From NCBI GenBank assembly GCA_017527435.1, contig JAFXQB010000009.1, forward strand, positions 60,203 through 124,202: a DNA stretch of 64,000 nt. Direction: 5' to 3'. Under the pieces are notes generated by a model. That model did no database searches and was not told the DNA's origin. It was given only the letters and a program-made list of their open reading frames with translations. Positions 12,401 through 20,391 of this stretch are shown here, in pieces. Within the stretch, counting starts at the first letter, position 1; the number at the start of each line of letters is the position of its first letter. The stretch comes from Salinivirgaceae bacterium. GTDB lineage: Bacteria; Bacteroidota; Bacteroidia; Bacteroidales; SZUA-534. The position numbers and the translations under genes were made by a program.

Positions 12401-15400
12401 TGTCCAAACCTTAACATCTCTGCCATTCAAAACCAAACTGCCCCTTTCAGGAATATAGAAACAATCCAAACCATTATTACCATCACCCTTCTCTGACAGT
12501 GAGCGAATAAAAACATGGCCCGTAAGTTCAAGCGTTCCGGCTCTCAACCACAACGGTTTATATAAGATTACAGGATTGGCCGGATAAGCCACACCGCTTC
12601 TAAAACCTTCAGGGTTTGCATTATTTGTGGCGCGCCCTAAAAGGCCAAAAAATCTTTCCGCCTTTGAGAACAGTGTCACTTTATATTTGTCATTAGAGCC
12701 TTTGTCTATAATGAGTTGGCTGATATTGGTTGTGCTGTTACACTTGAAATCGACATTGCTTTCGCCTACAAACCTCAATATTCCGCGACCATCCGTTTTT
12801 TCATCATCCATTGCCGTTGCTATTGAATAATCATCCCAAAGCCGTTTGGTCAGTCTAATTATACCATCATTAATAAGATCGCCGCCTACCTGCAAAGTAT
12901 CGGCTGAAGCCAGATTGCCTTTTCCTGACTCGTTAGTGATTTTTCCACCACTGCCCACATTCATATTGCCGCCAACATGAATCGACTGATTTTCGGCGGT
13001 ATAAATAATTTCGCCGTTTTCAAGTTCGAAATAGCCGTTTATCTGCAACTTATGATTATTATTACTCGGCAGTTTCACCTCTGCACCATCTTCCAAATTG
13101 ATAATCAAATTATTAAACTCAGTCTTACTCAACTCGTACTCGCCCGAACTTGAACCGCTGAACTCGGTTGTGCCACCGCCCGGTGCCATAAACAAATCGG
13201 TATTATCAATGCCCTCAGGGAAACTTCCCTTATCTTTTATGACCAATCTTCCCTCTCCTGTAAGATTGACAATAGAAACATCTGCACAATCGGGATTGAT
13301 AACCAATGTGGAAGTCTCGTTTTTGAGAGTTACCGAACGGGCTTTTACACCAGCACTTCTTCCGGTGATAACACTTCCCGGCAAAATCACAACATCGCAC
13401 CGTTCGTTAGGTGCTTGTGCGCCTTCAGCCGGCTGAGTTGAACCTGCCGAATTGGTTGTCCACGAAGACGGATTATCCCAATAGCCTGAGCCAAACGAGT
13501 AAAGCGTAACGGCTGCCGGGTATTCGCATGCCGTCCAAACGCCATTTATGTTTTCATCTGTAATGCTAAAATGTTGGGCGAATGGGCTATTAATCTGAGC
13601 ACCACCTTTTTCATAAACACTGCTGCCATGGAATACTGCCCAATAGTTTTTGCTGCCATAATCCAACAAGTCATCGGCTGCGGTGTAATTGAATGTCATG
13701 GTGCCTGTGAAATTTTGGTTGCTGCTGATTGTCCAGTAGCGGCGCAAGTCGGTTGCCTTGCCCAACAAAGCCTCACCTTCAACTTCCACAATTATGCTAT
13801 CGCCTATCGCTACGGCTTCACCGATATTAATTGTTGCCGGTGAATAACTATACAATAATGTACCTGCACTTGTCAGACTGCTAGTACCAACAGGAGCTGT
13901 TAAGTCCAAAGCCGCATAAGCTGCGTCGGCGACAAAAATGTACTTGCCTTTTTTGCCGGCAACCACCATGTGGTTCTCATCGAATGTGCCCGAACTGAAC
14001 GTCTCTTTAACAATCAACGGATTACCGTTCAGCACAATGCGACCGGCGGCCCAGTTGAGTGCGCCTGTTATCGTAACCGAATCGTAAATGGCTATGTTCT
14101 TACCAGCCTCGGTACTGAGTGTCAGACCATTACCATACACACCTGGGAACATTGCCGCGCAAGTGGCGTCGTAAGTTACCGCTCCCGGGAATTTCAAATA
14201 TTTAGCCTTCACATCGGGGTCGTTCTTCAAACCGGAAATCACAACACCTTCAACAAAACTTATGTTGCCCTGAGTACCTGTGAATTTAGCCGTCGGGCCG
14301 AAAGTGATTGTGCTGCCGGCAAGGTTCAGATTGCCACCTTCGGCAACTTTCATCGCGCCTTCGAGTGTAACATCGCCATCCACTGTCAGAGTGTTGCTTA
14401 TGGTTAGTGTGCCAGAAGTAACGCTGATTTTGCAATGCTCGGGGCTGTCCCATTTCAAAGTGTCGCTAACTGTGCCACCCACAAGAGTTGCGTTGTTGTT
14501 CACCACTAACGGACGGGTCAGCGTTACGGTGTCTTTGATAGTAAGCGCCGCATTCTCAAACAATTCAACATTGTCAGTTATGAATTTGCTGCCTGCCTTG
14601 CCCACAAATATCGCTGCACCATCAACATTCAGTTTGTTGCCGGTTGTAACCGTAAGGGTTTTGTCTTTATCAACTTGGACTGTGCCGCCAGTTACTGTCA
14701 TTTCATCGACTTTCGAATTCTGTCTTACAACAAACGAGCCTGACTCAACTGTCAAGTCTCTGATTGTCTTATCGGTAGCTGATACGTAAGTTCCGCCATT
14801 AACCGTCAATTTGGCCAAATAGTAATTGCTTGTAGCATTGGTATTTGTAAATGTGCCGCCTGCCACTTCGTACTCAATAGCTGAGCCTGCGCCGCCAGTC
14901 AAATTGATATTTGCTAATGTTGTGAGTTTAGTGCCAGAAATTTGTTTGCTGATTGTAAATGTACCGTCACCACTGATTGTTTGGTCATTGGCAAAATTGA
15001 TTGTTCCTTCCGAAGTCAGCAACTTCCCATCATTGATTATTATCTCTCCGTTTTTCCCATTAACACCATTAAACTTCTTGTTGACACGGTCATTTTTAAG
15101 AATTACGTTTCCTGCAATAGTGAGCGTGTTTGTTTCTGGAATATTAAGTTCTGCAATATCAACATTAATGGTTCCGTCACCTTCACTATTGCCCAATGTA
15201 ACATTAACGTTGTTGAATGTTAGCGATTTTGTTCCTGTCAGTCCACCTTTAACCACAAGTTCTTTTGCATCATCCCCGTCGCCTTTTAGAGTAAAATGCT
15301 TATTGGGTGCAAAAGTTCCACTTACTTCCACGTTTCCGCACAAGATTCTTTCTTCGAAGTCACCAGCGGCTTTCAATGTAAGGTTCGTGTAACTACCAGG

Positions 15401-16549
15401 AAGTATGTGTGTGCTTGTTGTTTCATACGTAACAGTAGCCGGTAACACGATATTACCACCCGTACAAGTTTCCGATCCATAAATAGTAGTGGAAGCATTA
15501 GCCAATTCTATTATTCCATCTCCTTTGAAACATGTTTTGTCCGAAAATGTTACTCCACCTCCGTTAATTGTCAGACTTTTTCCCGTTTCAACAATTATGG
15601 TATCATTGATTATGGCATTTTTCTGGAATACAACATCATTGCTTATTCTTACAACGCCATTTATTGTAACATTCTCCTTCAGTTTTATATCTCCTGCTAT
15701 TGTAAGCGTATCACCTTCAGCAACATTGATTGTGGTAACATCGAGTGTTCCACTTCCCATGATGGTATCATTGCCGTTAACTGTCAGAATCCTGTCATTT
15801 GATTTCAGTGTTGCACCACTGGCGATTTCAATTTCACCACCACTCAATTTTAAAGAGCCACAATAGGTAGTATAATTAGAAACAAATTTACCACCTGAAA
15901 CTTCAAGAGATGTTATGGTTTTGCCACTTCGGTTGTTTGTGAAGGTGCTATCAGCAACAACAAGGTTCAAATTACTGATATCACTACTTCCTGTTAATGT
16001 GGTATTTACTTTTGTTGTGAGTGTATAGCCATTTCCTGTAATAGCGTTTTTTAATATTATTTCTCCATAACTAGTATTTACTTCTTCATCAGTATAACCT
16101 TCTATTATTACACTACCTGTTCGTAAAACAAAAGTACCATTTTCATTAAACTTGCCACCCTCAGCAATTTTAATGGTTCCTCCATCATATATTTCAAATT
16201 CATTATTTACTGTCAGTTCATTTTTGATAATGAATGTACCCGAATTACGTATTGCCATACGTTTAATATTGTAAGTCGGCTTATTGTTCAATGTAATAAT
16301 GAAACCATCAATGCCAACCGAATGACCTCCGTCCTTATTACTTGTACCAGGATACGTTCCTTGTGTACCTGTATATTCTATATTCCAAATCAATGGATTT
16401 TCCCAATTTCCATTATCGTTTGAACGAAAGTTGTATTGATTGTCCCCTCCCAACACCACCTCACTACTACCCAATATGATAGTCAAAACCGCAAGACCAA
16501 ACAATCTTGCTTTCTTCATTACTCCGAAATTCAATGCTAACCTTTTCAT
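3425..16549 (-). CDS. Giant multidomain surface protein with T9SS type A sorting tail
   Basis: A 4374-residue exported protein, probably an adhesin or surface-layer filament. A signal peptide (residues 1-~34, basic then LFGLAVLTIILG) is followed by long stretches of short beta-strand repeats rich in G, T, N and V, as in beta-solenoids. Five copies of a tryptophan module (W-x5-W, mostly WDNPxxW, then a P..D.V.I strand) lie at residues 49/55, 1024/1030, 1972/1978, 2888/2894 and 3837/3843. Each unit ends in a module with a P-x-G turn (about 884, 1818, 2713, 3189, 4058) and often an aromatic YW. Ig/PKD-like domains fill about 3330-3820. A domain of the kind that often precedes T9SS tails lies at ~4196-4293 (LPVTFAAFTG...), and the type A tail at ~4294-4374 (VVPNPTNGLF ... 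GIYVLRF). Start: ATG at 16549 is preceded by AAGGGAGA seven bases upstream; a TTG two codons earlier lacks this. Function as an adhesin is inferred. Confidence 0.9.
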   Translation of the reverse strand: MKRLALNFGVMKKARLFGLAVLTIILGSSEVVLGGDNQYNFRSNDNGNWENPLIWNIEYTGTQGTYPGTSNKDGGHSVGIDGFIITLNNKPTYNIKRMAIRNSGTFIIKNELTVNNEFEIYDGGTIKIAEGGKFNENGTFVLRTGSVIIEGYTDEEVNTSYGEIILKNAITGNGYTLTTKVNTTLTGSSDISNLNLVVADSTFTNNRSGKTITSLEVSGGKFVSNYTTYCGSLKLSGGEIEIASGATLKSNDRILTVNGNDTIMGSGTLDVTTINVAEGDTLTIAGDIKLKENVTINGVVRISNDVVFQKNAIINDTIIVETGKSLTINGGGVTFSDKTCFKGDGIIELANASTTIYGSETCTGGNIVLPATVTYETTSTHILPGSYTNLTLKAAGDFEERILCGNVEVSGTFAPNKHFTLKGDGDDAKELVVKGGLTGTKSLTFNNVNVTLGNSEGDGTINVDIAELNIPETNTLTIAGNVILKNDRVNKKFNGVNGKNGEIIINDGKLLTSEGTINFANDQTISGDGTFTISKQISGTKLTTLANINLTGGAGSAIEYEVAGGTFTNTNATSNYYLAKLTVNGGTYVSATDKTIRDLTVESGSFVVRQNSKVDEMTVTGGTVQVDKDKTLTVTTGNKLNVDGAAIFVGKAGSKFITDNVELFENAALTIKDTVTLTRPLVVNNNATLVGGTVSDTLKWDSPEHCKISVTSGTLTISNTLTVDGDVTLEGAMKVAEGGNLNLAGSTITFGPTAKFTGTQGNISFVEGVVISGLKNDPDVKAKYLKFPGAVTYDATCAAMFPGVYGNGLTLSTEAGKNIAIYDSVTITGALNWAAGRIVLNGNPLIVKETFSSGTFDENHMVVAGKKGKYIFVADAAYAALDLTAPVGTSSLTSAGTLLYSYSPATINIGEAVAIGDSIIVEVEGEALLGKATDLRRYWTISSNQNFTGTMTFNYTAADDLLDYGSKNYWAVFHGSSVYEKGGAQINSPFAQHFSITDENINGVWTACEYPAAVTLYSFGSGYWDNPSSWTTNSAGSTQPAEGAQAPNERCDVVILPGSVITGRSAGVKARSVTLKNETSTLVINPDCADVSIVNLTGEGRLVIKDKGSFPEGIDNTDLFMAPGGGTTEFSGSSSGEYELSKTEFNNLIINLEDGAEVKLPSNNNHKLQINGYFELENGEIIYTAENQSIHVGGNMNVGSGGKITNESGKGNLASADTLQVGGDLINDGIIRLTKRLWDDYSIATAMDDEKTDGRGILRFVGESNVDFKCNSTTNISQLIIDKGSNDKYKVTLFSKAERFFGLLGRATNNANPEGFRSGVAYPANPVILYKPLWLRAGTLELTGHVFIRSLSEKGDGNNGLDCFYIPERGSLVLNGRDVKVWTTFSETTVSYASVIPAGRLIIKDGHFDARGSSGITFVGSSYIDIQGGTLRGAQFRPSAFALNGLTTYVQSGGTVTFDGCGELNTGAPVFFMPEASYTFKMTGGTLIVSSAGPEGAFMVKSNPENGKISGGEIIINTGAAMKSGKDESKPNYLIATELPLYKLTLRNSPEIAPKSYARHYIANVNKKYLNNKYQCNITASTIVENDLTIENGVVFDCQGLPVTVGGNLNIKSGSTVYTKGGGTSENEFIMNGSGELTVAGTVACSSSDASAGFYNLTFAEGADVAIKNDITVRGLFKLANRATMRDGGSNRTYTMLGDVEVDGTYEKCSSCGSKMVIKGENIYSTGTGELSYVDIDAGSELKLADRTNAGRQTKLTISGNLNFVSETQFNIGGSNLEFGSEATVTGAFGPTRMIRTVGTSSRGVTKVFATNGEFKFPFGFVSSEGYSYYTPANIKYTTADTYGSVTSRPVFGQAFRSANSLKCYWITDERGFSGASLSQEYFWYDEDGKPSLSEGSTAAWVPARRNGSTWQQFGTNFVDLDGTANSSYERRIYFDPNVTTATGYYTCGLPTSFSNGAPLYTSNVVADTLDWFDVNTWSESPNGDPCGCIPSETTPVYIGDEDNKRVVRISVPDDYAGSRGECASLDIAPGSTLDLTNYNNFKAPIVDVDESVGAGKLRLSSPYFPEGDFGKFNGEFGGTVEYYGNGYTIPTESIDGSALVNYCNLLISGGTTGNEIGMPASNVTVFDSLKISGSARTNPTGSFTIDIHKDFIIANGGRFEVFENGSANQQTIKVADSLIVAEGATMIAAGTAANSTTNLLQIGRDLIVDGTFMAKSGNYKFNTEFVGKTDSRIRSSQNLTLNMLTCNKNSIDDKLILKTTKKINTANSNALLDLVKGTFVVEIGDGGEVELTANKTLTIPGEACLSIVSGKAKVATGGNATGISLKGKIQISGGELIVGTGESASKYNSIQYTADGKPTIEISGGTLNVIGQISRTQNQTTGSLIWKQYGGDVVVQGRNRGSVLWLTDFAAFEVLESGEFDMQGGTLTVMNGNGNEGYGDIFIEPDIMNCTGGTIIVGGGSQKVYIPSSLNNIEVANGATLNAYTALDVNELTINNTGVFNARNHDLTIRKAFRNYNNENISGISAGFNFGTTTQLTKFVGSDMTYEGANASATQFNTVEVEGNLTLLSNHSSISVGGNLTQREGTVTDNGNVISLFGNLIYYGGFEGTGGINFCRTDDVQYIEGNSLESIGAITVNNPNEVYLNTNVRISNKIRLGANLYINRNSLILGKDATVESASGTFDGTHMLRLNGEHEDKGVTKYVKKDASNFTLPIGVVHEGNRYYTPAVYDFTSNDRDNCSITVKAINSIHNNLTFDPSKWLAYYWMVTTEGFGEDGRDNFSIKSTDFSVTQTYYYPAEKLLGTSDTLFPEYMYYGGTDEYKWIDLRGDGTTGSELANIGTNNVTFKPFGHIAGDYTVGVVGSNAEDNAGIYTGRPVLYTRGDGGGDWDNPKTWNYIDGSGVEHWLYDDTGDVAADYKIDGNPVHILPGDVVNVKRSHTNAYSLTFDDGTEMGVLNLGNTVGSNFGRVNGTGKLIMEPVETEGDKYYKMPAGNFTTFLSDERSIVEFAGGDGKLPNAVVGHVSLPLQNVVLSGGGTKTLTKEYGEYINKSMVIRNGTKLAFGNTPIYMKGDWIDENTGDGGFLPGSNNDRSIVTFNGTSRQKIVLSGNNESFYRVIINNPSDVEIVRAESATEAGIIINKSLEFTNGCLIDTAENTSVTLLRTATVTRPGATSFVAGPLTWKLNAGDNRDFPIGGLDESVGKVYALTKLNNVSVNGDYTVTFHSGTYSFDVVWPFTSMSNTEKWTVSGPTGATAKLGLRVGSRTFTTINASMLKRVKIAGKKGTEWEIIESSHNSGSIPTAIILSAAALTISEYEEYTLGSSNSTARLLSKTEENQTDETYICDGDADATAIPVYFTGMGGPYTVTYKITDKEKNKSVTVTSPKFTDSEGVIALTGSDLAAKFGRTDGYSTQPYVVEITGMKDGSEDGMPAGNNKANVNVLYNPKPVIDGAGTVGMGDERVYTVTADDKVDAYTWSDNSDYVEIAPAGNTANIQFGTNTSTYSVTLTVRNTYKKSHDKVCYRENSKDVAVDIYPQPEITGNFGICRADGTAEFMTEKVGSHTYQWTVKDEADENVISTITIDKTGESADNNKIKLTWDDSFTASKVTLHVTEKNGDLGKDVKRVITFYDDVTFNADDFYGSVICDNTVGTVTIEHTNINYSYIIYKGETAMCEEFGGNGTDDPIQIHTSEPLRYADGNLNFKVVVKNKGCHKQVNDKSIQVHENPSIKEFIIADNELYKGNLVQIDYTKTSTVGIKGYEFAYSLDGVTYSAPAPTGIRKDDLSGGKMVIEIPKADRMKGLLTIKSDDDVKSCDNTYEIDKPISNAYLWRGDGADTDWNNDANWWSGDAPESGDDVVVRDNYKITFKGGKSSDKISMPTVNGTAAAVRNINVGAGAKVNLADGAKLTIHKDVTCDGQFNSTGSGEVAFTDGEHTVSGAGSFANMSNVGTVTASSDMSVTGNITNNGKFVGTVKLNGGAAQSVGGGEFENLTVENLTVDNAGVTINNSINIDGKLTLTKGVVSVNGGQALVFTKNAKPVAGASANSYVDGTIWKYGKTPFVFPTGSNGRLAQIGIAPGSDATDATYYSASYTLVAGKEPLTTGLPASMSRVSQAETWLVDCPGGKSSKLTLYWSDAEASGITPGKESDLVVAHFTEGKWKAEPAKFDGVNSITTTAYITSYSPFTFGAKNPEPDINPLPVTFAAFTGRQDGNSVALEWTTLSEKDNDYFEIERSIDGVNYVTVGYVDGAGNSSKRIDYTFSDNAPEQGLLYYRLSQVDFDGTREYADKVVTVYYTGGELGNLVVVPNPTNGLFRVSASGSMAGGRIELLSQSGMVIRIIDISSFDATIDISDLPSGIYVLRFVTDTKVLQQKVVKY

Positions 16550-16556
16550 AGTCAAT

Positions 16557-16564
16557 TCTCCCTT
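16557..16564 (-). promoter_or_regulatory. Ribosome binding site deciding the start of the giant gene
   Basis: AAGGGAGA on the minus strand lies seven bases before the ATG at 16549. Clear Shine-Dalgarno sites are uncommon in this window, so it supports this ATG over the TTG at 16555 and the in-frame ATG at 16519. Confidence 0.6.
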
Positions 16565-16579
16565 AATTTTTCAAGTCTG

Positions 16580-16587
16580 CAAAGATA
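16580..16587 (-). promoter_or_regulatory. Bacteroidota -7 promoter element (TATCTTTG) for giant gene
   Basis: Perfect match to TAnnTTTG, 30 bases before the ATG. The -33 element is weak. Confidence 0.6.
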
Positions 16588-16853
16588 CCTATATAAAATG
16601 TTTTTGCATTCCGATATACGCCCTATAAGCAAGATTGGTTCTTGTTTTTTTGATAATCGGACTAAAAAATGGGACAAAAATCAGTTCTAAATTCGCCAAG
16701 AAAACAAGTCCCGTAAACACTTGATATCAAGCCAAAATACAACCGATTTCATTGATGTTTTTTGTATAAATACATTCGAATTGGATATGTGTTTGGGCAT
16801 AAAAAGCAATGACCAAAATCAACATTACAAAACACTATGCGTTTCCAAATTAA
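16588..16853. other. Intergenic region upstream of the giant gene
   Basis: AT-rich sequence between the giant gene's promoter and the metY terminator. No gene, repeat or further hairpin is recognised here. Confidence 0.4.
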
Positions 16854-16885
16854 AAACAAAAAAATGCCGACCTCTATGGTCGGCA
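16854..16885 (-). terminator. Terminator after metY
   Basis: A perfect 8-bp stem, TGCCGACC/GGTCGGCA, with a 5-base loop is followed by a T run on the minus strand, about 45 bases beyond the metY stop. Confidence 0.85.
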
Positions 16886-16928
16886 CTTTCAGTTTCTATT
16901 TGGATTCGTTTGGTTAGAGCCCAAATTA

Positions 16929-18215
16929 TTAAATCTTCGCAAAAGCCTGTTCCAAATCGGCAATAATGTCCTCAACATCCTCAATACCAACCGAGAAGCG
17001 GATAAGGTCGGGTTTAACGCCGGCCTCGAGCAATTGCTCGTCGGTGAGTTGGCGGTGAGTGTGGCTTGCAGGGTGCAGAACGCAGGTGCGGGCATCGGCC
17101 ACGTGAGTTACAATGCAGGCCAGCTGCAGGCTGTCCATGAAGGTGATGGCCTTCTCACGGCCGCCCTTAACCCCGAAGGTTACTACGCCGCACGACTGTC
17201 CGTTGGTGAACTGCTTCTGTGCCAGAGCGTAATACGGACTCGACTTCAAGCCCGAATAGTTGACCCATGCCACTTTCGGGTTCTTCTCAAGATATTCGGC
17301 CACAGCCTGTGCGTTTGCGCAGTGGCGCGGCATACGAACGTGCAGAGTCTCAAGTCCCAGATTCAGCAGGAACGCGTTCTGCGGTGACTGAATCGAACCT
17401 AGGTCGCGCATCAGTTGTGCGGTGGCTTTGGTGATGTAGGCGCCCTTGCCGAAAGCCTTGCTGTAAGCCAGTCCGTGGTACGACGGGTCGGGCTCGGTCA
17501 GACCGGGGAACTTGTCGCGGTGGGCTTCCCAGTCGAAGTTGCCGCTATCGACAATGCAGCCGCCCACGTTGGTTGCGTGGCCGTCCATATATTTGGTGGT
17601 GGCGTGAGTCACAATGTCGCAGCCGAACTCAAACGGACGGCAGTTGATTGGCGTTGGGAAGGTGTTGTCCACAATCAATGGAACGCCGTGCGAGTGGGCG
17701 ATGCGCGCGAATTTCTCAATATCGAGCACGCTCAAAACAGGATTGGCGATGGTTTCGCCGAACAGGCATTTAGTGTTCGGGCGGAAAGCCTTGCTGATTT
17801 CCTCTTCCGAAGCGTCGGGGTCGACAAATGTGCATTCGATGCCCAACTTCTTCATTGTCACGGCAAAAAGGTTGTATGTTCCGCCGTAGATGGTCGATGA
17901 CGAAACAAAGTGGTCGCCAGCCTCGCAAACGTTGAAAACGGCGTAGAAACTTGCCGCCTGACCCGACGATGTGAGCATTGCGGCCACACCGCCCTCAAGA
18001 GCGCAGATTTTTGCCGCTACTGCGTCGTTTGTAGGGTTTTGCAGACGGGTGTAGAAGTAGCCCGATGCCTTCAGGTCGAACAGGTCGGCCATCTGCTCGG
18101 TGTTGTCATACTTGAAAGTTGTGCTCTGATAGATGGGCAGCACACGCGGCTCGCCCTTTTTCGGTTTCCATCCCTCTTGCACGCAGATGGTACCCAGATT
18201 ATGTTTCTTATTCAT
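16929..18215 (-). CDS. metY: O-acetylhomoserine sulfhydrylase (aminocarboxypropyltransferase)
   Basis: PLP enzyme of 428 residues that makes homocysteine (or methionine) from O-acetyl-L-homoserine and sulfide (or methanethiol) in the cytoplasm. Family marks: YTRLQNPTNDAV near residue 56, SSGQAA phosphate-binding turn, NTFPTP, and the PLP lysine in THATTKYMDGH. The length fits the Cys/Met-metabolism PLP family, and the long form with LGTICVQEGW at the N-terminus fits MetY better than MetB or MetC. The ATG at 18215 is taken; a TTG two codons earlier has no support. The gene lies 33 bases behind a GT39 glycosyltransferase gene on the same strand, which may be simple readthrough rather than shared function. 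No SAM riboswitch is seen in front of it. Confidence 0.92.
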   Translation of the reverse strand: MNKKHNLGTICVQEGWKPKKGEPRVLPIYQSTTFKYDNTEQMADLFDLKASGYFYTRLQNPTNDAVAAKICALEGGVAAMLTSSGQAASFYAVFNVCEAGDHFVSSSTIYGGTYNLFAVTMKKLGIECTFVDPDASEEEISKAFRPNTKCLFGETIANPVLSVLDIEKFARIAHSHGVPLIVDNTFPTPINCRPFEFGCDIVTHATTKYMDGHATNVGGCIVDSGNFDWEAHRDKFPGLTEPDPSYHGLAYSKAFGKGAYITKATAQLMRDLGSIQSPQNAFLLNLGLETLHVRMPRHCANAQAVAEYLEKNPKVAWVNYSGLKSSPYYALAQKQFTNGQSCGVVTFGVKGGREKAITFMDSLQLACIVTHVADARTCVLHPASHTHRQLTDEQLLEAGVKPDLIRFSVGIEDVEDIIADLEQAFAKI

Positions 18216-18248
18216 TATCAATTTATGTTTAGTTCGATATTTATTGTA

Positions 18249-19679
18249 TCAATCGTTATTCGGCGCAACCCCCTTATAACCAACGCAGTAGAACACATCG
18301 TAGGCAGGCAGGCCTGCAACTTTGATGCTTCTCACTTTCTTCACTTCGCTGAAATAAGGCACAATCAGGTGGAACGGCGTGCTGCTGTTCAGGCGCGGTT
18401 TCACCAGAATGCCGTCTTTGCCCGTAAGTTGCTTTGTATCAAGCCCGACATAGCCAAAATGGTATGGCGTTTGGTCGATAATCTGCGGGCCGTAGATGGT
18501 GTCGGTGCTGTAGAAACTGATTTTCGAAGCCGTTTTGTAGCCGTCGGTGGCAAAAACGAACGTGCCTGGATTGGCGGCGTGGATTTCGGCCACTTCGTCA
18601 GCCAACTGTTTGGAATCGAGCCCCAAATCGTACTTTACGAAAGCCGACTGCGGCGCCAGCACAATATAATATATGCACACGGCGTAGAGCACTGATGTCG
18701 AAATCCAATGCCATTTCTGCCAGCGCATCTTAAGAAAACGCGCCATCAGCACAATTCCGCTTATATATGTAGGTATCAGCCAGTTGTATTTGACTTCGCC
18801 AAAAATCGATACAAGGTAGACACCCATGAAAATCGGCATAAAGAAGCAGAAAAGGAACCATATTTCGGGGTTTGTCTGGTTGGGTTTCGTAACTATTCGC
18901 CACAGGTATTTGCCAAACAGCCACCACAACCCGACGAACAACACTGGCATCAGGATAATTATCTGTGACAGAACAAATTGGAAGATATTCTGCGGGGTGT
19001 CGCTGTCGAATGGCTCAGCGCGCAGCACCGAATCGAGACGGAACGAAACAAATTCGTTTTGAGCATTCCAGATGAGAACCGGCAAGGCCAGCAGCAGCAT
19101 TATGCCGATCGCAATGTAGGGCCACGGCTTTGCAAGCAAATGGCGGTAGCGCCCCGAAAAGAGCAGAAAAAGCAGCAAGCCGGCAGGAAGGCCGATAGCC
19201 GTGAACTTGCTGTCGAATGCCAGTCCCATAAAGAGACCTGCGTAAATCCAAAAGCGGTTCTCGCCGTTGAAGATTGCGCGATAGAGTGCCCAGATTGAGA
19301 GCGTCCAGAAGAGCGTCAGCACCACGTCGGGACAATTCTGCAGTGAGAGCGATGTTACAAGCATCGACGTGCAGAAAATGATCCAGGCCAAGTATTTACG
19401 GTCGCTGCGCAACACCTGCGACGCCAGCGCAAAAAACGCCAATTGCGTCAGCAGCGTTATCAGAAACGACGCAAATTTGACAGCGAACATATTGTGTCCG
19501 AAAACGCTCATAAACAGCCAAATGGTGTAGCCCACCAGCGGCGGATGGTCGTAGTACGATAGCGAAAGGTGGTCGGCATAATAGGCGAAGTACGATTCCT
19601 GCGGCGTCAGCCCGATAAACGGCATAAACGCTAACCGCAAGATGTTCAACACGATAACTATTATCAACGCTTTCTTCAT
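18249..19679 (-). CDS. GT39-family (ArnT/PMT-like) membrane glycosyltransferase
   Basis: Polytopic inner-membrane protein of 476 residues with about 10-12 hydrophobic segments. The first periplasmic loop has the acidic/aromatic motif of polyprenyl-phosphate-sugar transferases (SYYDHPPLVGY at about 41-51), and a later loop has NCPDVVLTLFW. Such enzymes move a sugar from a lipid phosphate carrier to a periplasmic acceptor such as lipid A or a protein. The acceptor cannot be told from sequence. A sequence CTAAAGTA at 19698-19705 (minus strand TACTTTAG) is one base off the -7 consensus and may be its promoter. Confidence 0.82.
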   Translation of the reverse strand: MKKALIIVIVLNILRLAFMPFIGLTPQESYFAYYADHLSLSYYDHPPLVGYTIWLFMSVFGHNMFAVKFASFLITLLTQLAFFALASQVLRSDRKYLAWIIFCTSMLVTSLSLQNCPDVVLTLFWTLSIWALYRAIFNGENRFWIYAGLFMGLAFDSKFTAIGLPAGLLLFLLFSGRYRHLLAKPWPYIAIGIMLLLALPVLIWNAQNEFVSFRLDSVLRAEPFDSDTPQNIFQFVLSQIIILMPVLFVGLWWLFGKYLWRIVTKPNQTNPEIWFLFCFFMPIFMGVYLVSIFGEVKYNWLIPTYISGIVLMARFLKMRWQKWHWISTSVLYAVCIYYIVLAPQSAFVKYDLGLDSKQLADEVAEIHAANPGTFVFATDGYKTASKISFYSTDTIYGPQIIDQTPYHFGYVGLDTKQLTGKDGILVKPRLNSSTPFHLIVPYFSEVKKVRSIKVAGLPAYDVFYCVGYKGVAPNND

Positions 19680-19812
19680 ACTTCGAGATTTGCGGCGCTA
19701 AAGTACATAAATAAATGGAAAGCCGGGAAGTTTAGATGCAACGTTTTTGCGTAGAGATAAAAAAAGCGTAAGGCACTGTCGGTCAAGCGGCCAACGTACC
19801 CTACGCACGGAT

Positions 19813-20295
19813 TTACTCTTCAATCTTGATAGCCATCGATTTCAGTTGCTGCCAGCCGGCCTGGTCGGTTAGGCGCACCATAAAGTGGTAGTCGCCCGGG
19901 TCGACGTCGGCCGGAATGTCGATGTTGATGGTTGCCGTGTATGTCTGTTGCCCTTCCGGGATGTCAAAATCGCTGTTGAACACCCACGGATTCACCTGTT
20001 CGGCATGATGGTCGTGGTCGTGCTCGTCGGCATCGCACTCAACCGCCGATGTGCTGTGCGTGTGGTGGTCGGCATTGGTGTGAATCTCGATGTTGAAGTT
20101 GCCCAACTCTGTGTCATCGGTAAACACGTACTCGAACGGTATCACACTGCCACGTTTAAACTTCTGACAATCAACAGGGCACGCGTTGACGCCCTCATTG
20201 GTGATTGTTGGCGGCGTCATATCTTCAGCCTTGTCGGAATTGTTGCACGCACACACTGCGCACATAAAAATCATTGGAAGAATTATTCTTTTCAT
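19813..20295 (-). CDS. DUF4625-type lipoprotein with histidine-rich loop
   Basis: 160-residue predicted lipoprotein: signal MKRIILPMIFMCAVCAC with a lipobox ending at Cys-17. The mature part is an immunoglobulin-like fold of the DUF4625 type (PPTI, FTDDTELGNF, DFDIPEGQQTYTATINIDIP, GDYHFMVRLTDQAGW). Residues ~74-100 contain many His and acidic residues (HTNADHHTHS, DEHDHDHHAEQ), a likely metal-binding loop. It follows the TonB-dependent receptor by 96 bases on the same strand. With the Cys/His-rich small protein at the head of the operon this suggests metal capture at the outer membrane. The metal, and the function itself, are inference. Confidence 0.8.
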   Translation of the reverse strand: MKRIILPMIFMCAVCACNNSDKAEDMTPPTITNEGVNACPVDCQKFKRGSVIPFEYVFTDDTELGNFNIEIHTNADHHTHSTSAVECDADEHDHDHHAEQVNPWVFNSDFDIPEGQQTYTATINIDIPADVDPGDYHFMVRLTDQAGWQQLKSMAIKIEE

Positions 20296-20391
20296 TTTAT
20301 TGATTATTAAATATTTATCTTAAGATTTTAGAAAATTTGGTTTGTGTTTACTGTTTGTGTTTACGTTTTACGTTTTCTGTTTGCGTCTGCG

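Noticed and set aside
16929..18215. SAM riboswitch control of metY
   Set aside because: Only 33 bases separate metY from the upstream gene; no room and no SAM-box sequence.
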